Part shown: positions 54,005 to 62,179 of the stretch, piece by piece | Numbering within the stretch: position 1 is the stretch's first letter | Layout of the letters: each line of letters starts with the position of its first letter | DNA from: Bathynomus jamesi | Lineage: Eukaryota; Arthropoda; Malacostraca; Isopoda; Cirolanidae | Assembly (NCBI GenBank): GCA_023014485.1 | Contig: JAJOZX010000993.1 | Span: forward strand, 676,501 to 740,500 | Direction of reading: 5' to 3' | Length of the DNA: 64,000 bases | Made by a program: the position numbers and the translations under genes | The notes under the pieces: model-generated | The model's input: the letters and a program-made list of their open reading frames with translations, nothing else | Database searches by the model: none | Told to the model about the DNA's origin: nothing

Positions 54005-54701
54005 CGGGGATGAGACAATTCGACGTGGCCGACTCGATGTCAGGACAACTCGATGTTAAGCCAGGTCGATGCCAGGCCAAGTCGATGCCAGGCCAAGTCG
54101 AAGCATATTGTGCTTTATTATCTTTTAAGGGTATTTTAAGAAGAAAAAGTAAAGCATAAAAAATAATTAAGGCTAGGTAAGGTAGGTAAGGAGGGTAGGT
54201 AGGGTAGGTAAGGTTAGGTAAGGTAGGGTAGGTAGGTTAGGTTAGGTAGGTTAGGTAAGGTTAGGTAAGGTAAGGTAAGGTAGGGTAAGGTAGGGTAGGT
54301 AGGTTAGGTAAGGTTAGGTTAGGTTAGGTAGGTTAGGTAAGGTAGGTAGGGTAGGTAAGGTTAGGTTAGGTAAGGTTAGGTAAGGTTAGGTAGGTAAGGT
54401 AAGGTTAGGTAGGTAGGTTAGGTTAGGTAGGTTAGGTAAGGTTAGGTTAGGTAAGGTTAGGTAAGGTAAGGTTAGATAAGGTAGGTTAGGTTAGGTAGGT
54501 TAGGTTAGGTAAGGTTAGGTAAGGTTAGGTAGGTAAGGTAATTATTGAACTCGGCCTCGGTCTTGGCTTCAGACTCGACTACAACACTGTTTGGCATCGA
54601 CTTGGCCTGGCATCGACTTGGCTTGACATCGAGTTGTCCTGACATCGAGTCGGCCACATCGTGTTGGGTCGCATCGAGTCAGCCACATCCAATCGTACCC
54701 A
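54005..54701. mobile_element. Foldback-like element with telomere-like core, 8-bp TSD
   Basis: The element is flanked by accccTac-type 8-mers that match exactly (ACCCCTAC at 53,997-54,004 and 54,702-54,709). Removing it joins two polymerase B segments in one frame. The inner arms are inverted copies: GTGGCCGACTCGATGTCAGG near 54,023 and its complement near 54,655, extending over about 65 bp. Outer ends are only loosely inverted. The core is a degenerate array of TTAGG-like words. No ORF of interest lies inside, so it is non-autonomous. The 8-bp duplication would suit a hAT-like mover. Confidence 0.8.
54172..54540 (+). repeat. Degenerate TTAGG-like (telomere-like) array
   Basis: About 370 bp consist almost only of ggtt-agg, ggta-agg and gtagg words, that is TTAGG, TAAGG and TAGG variants in irregular order. 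TTAGG is the usual arthropod telomere repeat. There is no long pure (TTAGG)n run, and non-repetitive inverted arms flank the array on both sides, so it is interstitial and not a chromosome end. Confidence 0.85.
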
Positions 54702-54944
54702 ACCCCTACTACCCAATAATCATCTACATCACCGTCATCTGACCCGAATCCGAAGGACAGACTCGTCCTGACTTCACGCTCGTCGCGGTTCTGAAGAGCA
54801 AACTCTACAATACACTGTACAACCCGGCGTAGCCCGCGCTCATTTCCATTGCTATACATGGCTCTAGGGTCGATCCTGACTCTATACCGATTTCTAGTCA
54901 AGGCTGGGGTGGGGGCTGCGGAGCGCACCAACTCAAACGTTATA

Positions 54945-55165
54945 TCATCCTCAACAGAACGGGGGGCGACTGTGGCGGATGAATTAGGGGATATATTAGC
55001 GGAAGGTGCTGCTGGGGGCCTGTTGCGTAGGAGGTTGAGGGTTGGGGATTATTATTGTAGACTTAACAGAGCGGGGGGCAACTGTGGCGGATGAATAAGG
55101 GGATATATTAGCGGGAGGTGCTGCTGGGGGGATTGTTGCGTAAGAGGTTGAGGGTTGGGGATCTA
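54945..55165 (-). repeat. Tandem duplication of about 112 bp in the polymerase N-terminal region
   Basis: The plus-strand phrase gcggggggcaactgtggcgg, then ggggatatattagcg and gttgcgta-aggttgagggttgg, occurs twice with small changes. Each unit encodes a proline/alanine-rich stretch (PPAAPPANISP) on the minus strand. It would lie in a disordered N-terminal part of polymerase B. Confidence 0.7.
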
Positions 55166-55452
55166 TTACTGGTTCAACAGGCGCGTATTTCGGTCGCTTT
55201 ATACCTGACGTGGGGTTCTCTTCATTATACCTCCGCTTTGGACGTGCTACCGGTATCGCTGGTGAGGGTTCGTTGACAGGGGAGGAGATCACAACTACAC
55301 TATCGTCGAGGTCATCCGTAATGTCAATGATGAGGTGCTGTACCTCATCGTCATTCACGGTTCTGTGGGAGAAGAAAACAAAATATAAGGAACAGCACTC
55401 AAAATTTGTAATATTTTGTAAATGACCCACTTAGGAGTGTGACGTGTTAGAA

Positions 55453-55924
55453 ATGGACTCTGTAGAAAAATTCAGATTCACGAGCCCATCCACATGTATT
55501 ATATCTGGACCTACAGGATTCGTTAAAGGGAAATGAACATACAGTCATTGTAATTGACGATCTCATGTTGGAGATGGATAAAACGTTTGCCGAGACATTT
55601 ACAGTATTCTCCCACCATCTTAACATAAGCGTGTTCTTTATCAATCAGAATCTATTTTTCAAAAATAGATACATGCGCGATGTGTCGTTAAATACACAAT
55701 ATCTAGTCTTATTCGCACAACGTAGAGATGTATCACAAATTGGGGTATTAGCCAATCAAATGTTCCCGAATCAGCGTAAGGAGTTTTTGGGAGTTTATAA
55801 GGAAGCTACAAGCACGCGTTACGGATATTTGCTTTGCGACCTTCATCCGCGAAACACGTTTATAGAGTGCTTCTGCGAACGAATATATTTCCAAACGAGC
55901 CTGAAACGGTGTATTCCAGAATGA
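55453..55924 (+). pseudogene. Polinton FtsK/HerA-type packaging ATPase, internally deleted
   Basis: The ATG at 55,453 gives FRFTSPSTCIISGPTG, the Walker A region, which is degraded after the GPTG. A deletion and frameshift follow near 55,535. Walker B (VIVIDDLMLEMD) is then read with FSHHLNISVFFINQNLFFK, a block typical of A32/FtsK-like packaging ATPases of Polintons, and a C-terminus with RYGYLLCDLHP. The deletion removes roughly the segment between Walker A and B. The protein would pump element DNA into capsids. It starts only about 40 bases from the polymerase exon on the opposite strand. Confidence 0.8.
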
Positions 55925-56239
55925 CAAAGAGACTAAAGAAATACCGTGAATTAATAAATCTATCATCGACTGCCCCGGGCATTGCAGCATATGTTTATTA
56001 AAAATATCGATGCCGACTTTTTAAAATGCATCTGTGAAATCTGTCTTAACGTTATAAATTGCAATGTATCAATGAAAACCCATCAAGGCTCGCCTACGCA
56101 GCCACTACAAGAACATAATACGTGCACTCGCTCGTAAAAGCCAAACTGTAGCGAGAAAAAACGAATTATTGTACAAACAGGAGGGTCATTTCTCTCCCCA
56201 TCTTATTTTCAGTTTTGGGTCCTTTACTGACTAGATTAA

Positions 56240-56977
56240 TATAATGAAGAAGTGTAGTGATTCCCACGAGGTGTACGCTTCACTGCAAAGGAATCAGAGA
56301 CACGTATCTAGATCCCCGTAAAAGCAGACTAAAAGAATGGAAAGCGAATTGTTAGCCCTATTAAAGAGTGAAAAACACCTGATGAGAAAAGAATCTTATA
56401 CCAAGAAGCTCTGCAGAAATATCTTCACGAGTACGAAAATTATAAGAGCCCTACAGAGATTCCTGGGTATTAGGCACAGCACGGGGGACGATGGATATGG
56501 CGACATAGGATCTGAGCCCGACGATACAGCTGACCAACCAAAAAGATTAGCCACACAACATATCGAACATGTATTAAAAAATACCCTCCCACTTACATTG
56601 AGGAGTAAAGGCTTAAGTCTTTATAATCTATTGAATGAGGATCCCGCCATACAATGGACCGATACAGGGGAGATCATTGTGGAAGGATCAAAGGTACAGG
56701 GATCGAATATCGTAGACATTGTCCATGATCTGGTGAGAAAGTGGGATAGGCCATCACCATCAGGATGGAAGCATATTAAAGCAAGACTACAACAAATAAA
56801 TGTCCCTAAAACGTTGATAGGAAATCTGAACAGTTAAAAGACTTGGAACATGCAACGCCTGTGACACAATTGAAGGCGCCGTCACCCCCGGCGGTAACAC
56901 CTTTGAAGAGGAGCAAGAAGAGGTTAAACCAACCCTACCCACGTGCCTCTAAAATACGCAAATGGCTAACGTATTAA
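56240..56977 (+). pseudogene. Conserved Polinton protein of unknown role (PX/PY-like)
   Basis: Broken N-terminal blocks (a SDSHEVYASLQR stretch near 56,258; a QKYLHEYENYKSPTEIP stretch read in a second frame near 56,415) lead into a 166-codon frame. Its core is LPLTLRSKGLSLYNLLNED, IQWTDTGEIIVEGSKVQGSN, IVDIVHDLVRKW and an end LIGN. After a last frameshift near 56,825 a proline- and lysine-rich tail ends at the TAA 56,975-56,977. I recognise the core as a conserved Polinton-associated family without an agreed function. Its end overlaps the integrase start by 16 bases. Confidence 0.6.
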
Positions 56978-57990
56978 CTAAACGCTATTATGACATTTCT
57001 AACCCAGCCTCCCACGCGGCGTAGATAGACTGTACAAAAGTGTTTTACGGAGTAGGAAAAAAAGATTCTGAAAGATTTTTCAGGGCAGGACGCTTATACG
57101 CTTCATAAGCTCCTGTGAGAAAAAGGTTTAAAACAGCCAAGACAACGGCTTCCTCGATTGATTCTATTTCGCAAGCATTTAACAGAAATGCAAAGATATT
57201 CTGTGTATAACGATGGTTACCGCTACATTCTATTCATAATAGACGTATTCTCTAGATATCTGTGGTTAGTTCCTCTGAAAATAAATCACCTGAAACAGTT
57301 TGCTAAAGCCACCAAAACGCTAATGTTAAAAGAAAACAGGTTCCTGGCTATTTTTGTACGGATATGGGGAAGGAATTTATAGGCCGTGCTTTTCAGAACA
57401 TGTTGACAGAGTTTAATATCAGCTATTACACAACCAATTCTATACATAAGGCTTCTTTAGCTGAAAGAGTTCAGCGCACCATAAAGGAACGCATGCACCG
57501 TTATTTTACACATAAAAACACATACAGATTTCTAGACATTCTGGAATCATTGGCATCATCCTACAACCGCTCACAACATCGCACAATTGGGACAACACCT
57601 AACGAAGTTTTAGAAAGAGGTACGCTCCCGAGAAAGATGGATCACCACCAACCACCACTCGGCGCGCTTTAAAATCAATGATTATATAAGGCTGTCGCGT
57701 TCGGGGAATAAATTCGCAAAGGGTTTTGAGCAAGGATGGACACGCGAGATTTTTAAAGTTAGGGCTATGAGACCTAAAGGTGAGATAATGATGTATTACA
57801 TTGAAGATTTGAATGGGGGAAGAAATCTCAGGAGGCTTTTACCGCGAGGAATTGCAGAAAGTTGCGTTTAATTTAGGAAAAAATGTGTTTAAAATTGAGA
57901 AATTTTAGGAAACAAAGGTTCAGGAAAGAGAAAAATGTACCTGGTGAAATGGCTAGGGTACCCAGAAAGTTTCAACACCTATATAAAAGC
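56962..57990 (+). pseudogene. Polinton retroviral-type integrase with chromodomain
   Basis: The ATG at 56,962 opens ANVLTKRYYDISNPASHA. The core has YILFIIDVFSRYLWLVPL (first D, about 57,220). A frameshift near 57,360 follows, then MGKEFIGRAFQNML next to the expected second D, SIHKASLAERVQRTIKERMH (E, about 57,465) and a SYNRSQHRTIGTTPNEVLE end. Past 57,670 an SH3-like block (SRSGNKFAKGFEQGWTREIF) and a chromodomain (YLVKWLGYPESFNTYI, about 57,935) are read in other frames. Stops near 57,024 and 57,114 and several frameshifts kill it. The enzyme would insert the element; the chromodomain suggests targeting to marked chromatin. Confidence 0.85.
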
Positions 57991-58021
57991 TGATGCAATA
58001 TGAAGCTTAAAATAGTAGCAC

Positions 58022-58886
58022 ATGGCTCCTAACCATTTCTACGTCACACTCCCGTCCCTCCTCTTCCCTGTCTGTACACCCTAACAACACACTAGCCAAC
58101 TTTGTAACAGAACTCCACGGGCAATTGAATTGGGTCGTGATTCGTATGAGGTGGGATATGCGGCGAAATTCAGCTGGACACCATCTTTTTAAATATTGAA
58201 CATAAAGAAACCATTTTACGATTCTTAGAGACATTGACGAGTGTGAAAAAGCTGGGGTAGCTATGGATGAAACTATACGTATCGCTCAGACTAAGGTTGC
58301 ACGGTATTACAGTACAGAAGTAAGACTAGGACCGGGTCAATATGGTTCGGTCGAGGATGTTGTGAGAGACTTAAACGTAAGTTTAAGAAACCCAAACCTT
58401 ACGAATGATTTAGTATACGAAATAGTAACCAAAGGAAACCGTGCGCATACACTAATCCTAAAATCAAAGACTAACAGACGTATTAAAGACCGTAGAATGT
58501 TCAAAATTATAACCAGTGGCCGATATAGCGCAGCCTTCCAAAGAGACACATTTCACGAGACACAGCATGACTTGTCCAGATTAATGTATCAATTGAAGAT
58601 GGAGAAATTGGCTGAAAGGTCCCCAGACATGTGCTATATTTACAGTAATATAGTGGAGCACCAGTTTGTTGGGGATACCCAGGCACGCCTGCTGCGCATT
58701 GCTCACATCCCCAACCATAGAGGAAGGAGTTTGAGTATTACATATGACAGACCCCATTATATGAATGTCGCAACTAATTTAATAACCAATATCTCAATAT
58801 ATATAAGAACGATTGAGGGTGAAAACTTCCCATTCGGTAACGGGAGCTTAACAGTGAAGCTACACTTTCGACACACTGAGTTATAA
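58022..58886 (+). pseudogene. Polinton minor capsid (penton-like) protein
   Basis: The ATG at 58,022 begins APNHFYVTLPS, and a SYEVGYAAKFSW block follows near 58,138. Frameshifts separate these from the main 207-codon frame (58,263-58,886), which is open to its TAA. That frame has GQYGSVEDVVRDLN, SPDMCYIYSNIVEHQFVGD, LLRIAHIPNHRGRSL and TNISIYIRTIEGENFPFG, with LTVKLHFR at the end. These are typical of the Polinton minor capsid protein, a single jelly-roll that sits at capsid vertices. If the 58,263 start were used, the N-terminal fifth would be missing. Confidence 0.8.
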
Positions 58887-59233
58887 TGGATAGAAAGCCT
58901 TTCACCGTCTATCGAGGGTGAGATACCAGCGCGGTAGTGGACTTGGATCCATTTTTCATCCATACTACGTACGGCTGTTCCTTTGCTGAAGAGGGTGCCA
59001 GATACCTCCGAAGGAAAGCGCTACAATCAGGTCTTAACAATGCAGAAGACATATTGGCCGGGCTAAACCTAAAGAAGCTCTAAAAAAACATTTAAAGCGT
59101 ACACGGGACGAAATCATCAAAGATGCAAAAGAAAATGCGTGGTGGCGGGAAGAAGAAGAGGGCTGCCCGGAAGAAGGTGTCACGTGTATTAAACGTAAAA
59201 GGATATCAAAAAAGAAGTGCTGTAAGCGAATGA
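58887..59233 (+). pseudogene. Basic core-like Polinton protein
   Basis: The first frame has a GARYLRRKALQSGLNNAEDI block (about 58,994). After a one-base shift comes ALKKHLKRTRDEIIKDAKE (about 59,075), and after another MRGGGKKKRAARKKVS to a TGA at 59,231-59,233. Small lysine/arginine-rich proteins with a GGG stretch lie between minor and major capsid genes in Polintons and are thought to condense DNA in the capsid. At least two frameshifts are needed to read it, so it is not functional. The 37-codon piece from the ATG at 59,123 is open on its own. Confidence 0.5.
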
Positions 59234-59339
59234 AACCTATGGTTGACCACTTTTTTGACTGATATAACTAAGGACATTGATCTCATGAATCATAGTTTGT
59301 TTACTACTTGTCGAGAGAGGCGGCACTATTTCTAACTCG

Positions 59340-60787
59340 TCGTGGCACGCTTCATCCACCCATGTAGTTCACAATGCTGTAAATCGGAGCTGTCCCTTTT
59401 TGAGCTGCCTCCAACTCGTTTCTATTGAGCACAGTGATTTTATTACAATTAACACTTTAAACACAATTAGTTCCTCGAGTGCACCTATAGAATTCGTGAT
59501 ACCCAGCTCAGGCCCTTACTTTTTTGATCCAAGCTGTGTGCACATGTACGCTAAGCTACGTATAGCCCATTCTGATGGAACGGTCTGCGATGACAAATAT
59601 GCTGTATACCCTGAAACAAACTTTCTGCACTCCATATTCAACAAGTGTGACGTATATTTAAATCAGACCAACATATCGGCAGGCACGGGGTACTATCATC
59701 TACGAGCCTATCTGGAAAATGTCCTCAACTTTTCCAAAGAAGCGAAGGCTACCTTTTTAAGTGCCGAGAGATATTATCAAACTAAAGGTGAAAGTAGTAT
59801 AAAGGACAAATTTAAAAATTCTAAAAAGGAAATATAGGTGTTTTGGACTGCTGCACACAGATTTCACTTTCCAGGAGAAGTTGCTTGTGAACGGGGTGGA
59901 TATGAAAATAAAGCTCACCCACACGAGTCCTGAGATCTGCTTAAATCTGGATGCTGATCAAGAAGAGGGTGCAAACCCCGTTGTGGTTCACATTATGGAC
60001 ACATACCTCCGCGTACGGCGAGTGAAATTAAGTTCACCAAAACAACTAGAAATTGAGAAAAATTTACTAAACGCTACAGTGAAATATCCTATTAACAGAG
60101 TACAAATCAAACTATATACGGTGCCTGCAGGGTTGGCATCGAAGCAGATAGAAAACATTGCCCTGGGAAATCTTCCTAAAAGGATATTAATCGGAATGCA
60201 GGACCATGCGAGTGAAATTAAGTTCACCAAAACAACTAGAAATTGAGAAAAATTTACTAAACGCTACAGTGAAATATCCTATTAACAGAGTACAAATCAA
60301 ACTATATACGGTGCCTGCAGGGTTGGCATCGAAGCAGATAGAAAACATTGCCCTGGGAAATCTTCCTAAAAGGATATTAATCGGAATGCAGGACCATGCT
60401 TCTGTGAATGGAAAATATAAAAAGAGTGCCTTTAAATTCGAGAATTTCGGACTTAAAAATATAACTCTATACGTTAATGGCATTGCTTTGAGTGGAACAA
60501 TGGATGCGGACTATTCATCAGACGCTGTGTTACCTCTTTGTGCCAGAGCCTATAGTAATCTGACCCATATTGCAGGTGATTGTGATGAGCTTGGTAATGG
60601 GGTAACGCAGGAAGAATTCATTGATCAATTTAACCTTTATCCGTTTGACATTACACCTGACTTATCTGCTAGCGTAAATACGCATTTAAGCCCACAGCAG
60701 AGCGGAAACATCTCAGTGAGACTGGAATTCACCAAGCCTATAGACGCGCCTATTAGTGTACTAGTATATCTAGAATCGCAAGCCTAA
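59340..60787 (+). pseudogene. Polinton major capsid protein (double jelly-roll)
   Basis: A start region with FIHPCSSQCC and SELSLFELPPT leads, after a frameshift near 59,420, into SIEHSDFITINTLN. Next are IEFVIPSSGPYFFDPS, FLHSIFNKCDVYLNQTNIS and AYLENVLNFSKEAKAT (59,400-59,837). Another shift near 59,830 gives VNGVDMKIKLTHTSPEICL. The last frame (to 60,787) has ITLYVNGIALSGTMDADYSS, QEEFIDQFNLYPFDITPDL and LSPQQSGNISVRLEFTKPID. These are known landmarks of the Polinton MCP. A perfect 190-bp tandem duplication at 60,018-60,397 adds a further frame change. The copy cannot make a capsid subunit. Confidence 0.85.
60018..60397 (+). repeat. Perfect 190-bp tandem duplication within the capsid gene
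   Basis: The sequence from gcgagtgaaattaagttcac to gcaggaccat occurs twice with no mismatch that I can see, offset by exactly 190 bases. Because 190 is not a multiple of three, the second copy is out of frame with the first. Perfect identity implies either a very recent event or an assembly artefact. Confidence 0.95.
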
Positions 60788-60829
60788 TAGAAGTAGATAG
60801 ATTTAGGAGCGTTATCACTGACTTTTAAA

Positions 60830-61330
60830 ATGGATGCTAATACACTTCAGAAAGTAATGAATAGTGAACGAGTCACACGTTCCAAATTTATCGGTGTGTT
60901 TGCGAAGAATGAAACATTGAGTTTGCCAAGTACGCGAGAATGCGGTAATCTTATTGTGAACACAGATGTCATCGGTCATGAAGGGATTCATTGGATCGCT
61001 GTCTATTTTAAAAATAGACAGCGCCTGTACTATTTTGATTCACTCGGTACTCAACCCTGGAGTGACCCTATTATTGTAAAATTTCTCGCTCAGTTACATA
61101 TTCCCGAAGTTGTATGGAACCCGTTTCGTATACAAGGATATTTTAGTAATACTTGCGGAATGTACTGCGTCTCATTTCTCATGCATATGTCATGTGATAA
61201 AGAATTTATAAATTTTTAAAATTTATTTGACCAGTGTCACACTCGCCGAAACGATGAAATGGTATGCAGACAGATAAAATTCCGTTTTCCAATTGTACGT
61301 ACTCGTTGTATAGTGTAATGTTTTTGTTCG
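60830..61330 (+). pseudogene. Polinton adenovirus-type cysteine protease, C-terminal frameshift
   Basis: The ATG at 60,830 opens a 129-codon frame with FIGVFAKNETLSLPS, GHEGIHWIAVYFKN (catalytic H), LYYFDSLGTQPW (acidic residue) and SNTCGMYCVSFLMH (catalytic C). The order H, D, C is that of adenovirus-like proteases, which mature capsid proteins. The frame stops at 61,219. A further block with RRNDEMVCRQIKFRFP is read one base out of phase to about 61,319, so the C-terminus is lost by a frameshift. The active-site part is otherwise intact. Confidence 0.85.
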
Positions 61331-61673
61331 TGTGTGTATATTTGTAACGGTATATTCAGTAGTTTAAGATGGTTATTGTACTGAATTCTTTAATTTAATA
61401 AATTTATGAAAATATATTGTCTTCTTACCCCAAAAAGATCGAAAAACACTTACATTATTTCGGTGTGACATTCATTATTCTGACTGATCAGTATATCCTC
61501 CGTATTCATGACACGAGATTCTTCTAAAGATTGTATAACACGTGTCAAATCCTCATCGGACCTTAAAGGAGAATGAATAATGTTCATATTGATTCCTTTT
61601 TAATAAAAACATATACAGAGTATACAGACAGACCCCATTATGTGAAGATATCTTTGGTTCGAAACTCATTTAA
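61331..61673 (-). other. Polinton flank with a possible short 5' exon
   Basis: The flank is AT-rich. On the minus strand an ATG at 61,587 starts a 44-codon open stretch (SPLRSDEDLTRVIQSLEESR) ending at AAT|GTAAGT, exon 61,587-61,454. Its phase would fit the acceptor at about 55,410 in front of polymerase B, but such an intron would span seven plus-strand genes. It could equally be a small independent gene. Terminal inverted repeats of the Polinton were not identified here. Confidence 0.3.
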
Positions 61674-62179
61674 CCCTAGAACACAAACCCTAGGACCGGG
61701 TTACACCATCACAAACCCCGGGTGAATTTTACCCATTTTAGGAAATTAATATAAAAAGTTCTAATCGTGCTTTATTAAATGTATAGAAATAAATTGAAAA
61801 TATAACTTGTACTTTAATTTCCTGCTATAGGAAGTTAAAAAACATAAAGTAAGTACTGTGATGGGTAACTTAGATAAACCTTACTCACAATGCTTTAATA
61901 CTACCTAACCTAACATTAAAATCTACTGTGAAGTTAATACTGCAGCTGCAGAGATGAGCGTTGGCCTACAGTCACCCGAGTCATGAGAGCCTCAGCTGGC
62001 GAAGCCACAAGCCTCCTGGATCGCTACGAACTGTAGTGGAGATAGACAAAAACAGGGAAATTTTTGAGAGGCGAAAACTGACTTATGTGCACTAAATATT
62101 TTTTGTAGATATTTATTCATCATTTATGAACACTTTTTCATTGCAGACAACTTCAAAGAACATTATAACTTACCTGGTA

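Larger units (their letters stand above)
50447..55409 (-). pseudogene. Polinton/Maverick protein-primed DNA polymerase B
   Basis: All family-B landmarks are visible on the minus strand. ExoI is VYYDIETYTN near 53,035; ExoII is ILAHNGAKFDTQFLYKEL near 52,805; ExoIII is CERYCVNDVRVL near 52,415. Motif A is YYDFCSLYPYV near 51,735, motif B is KLCLNSLWGKFAQNT near 51,160 and motif C is VLYADTDSVIF near 50,893. A long N-terminal region includes a cysteine-rich segment (53,130-53,420). It starts near 55,409, where ttctcccacag looks like a 3' splice site. Frameshifts near 52,950, 52,620 and 51,565 inactivate it, and a 697-bp element at 54,005-54,701 interrupts it. The enzyme would replicate the linear element DNA. 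Confidence 0.9.

Noticed and set aside
54172..54540. True chromosome end or fusion point
   Set aside because: The array is degenerate, under 400 bp, framed by inverted arms and by an 8-bp target duplication inside a single gene.
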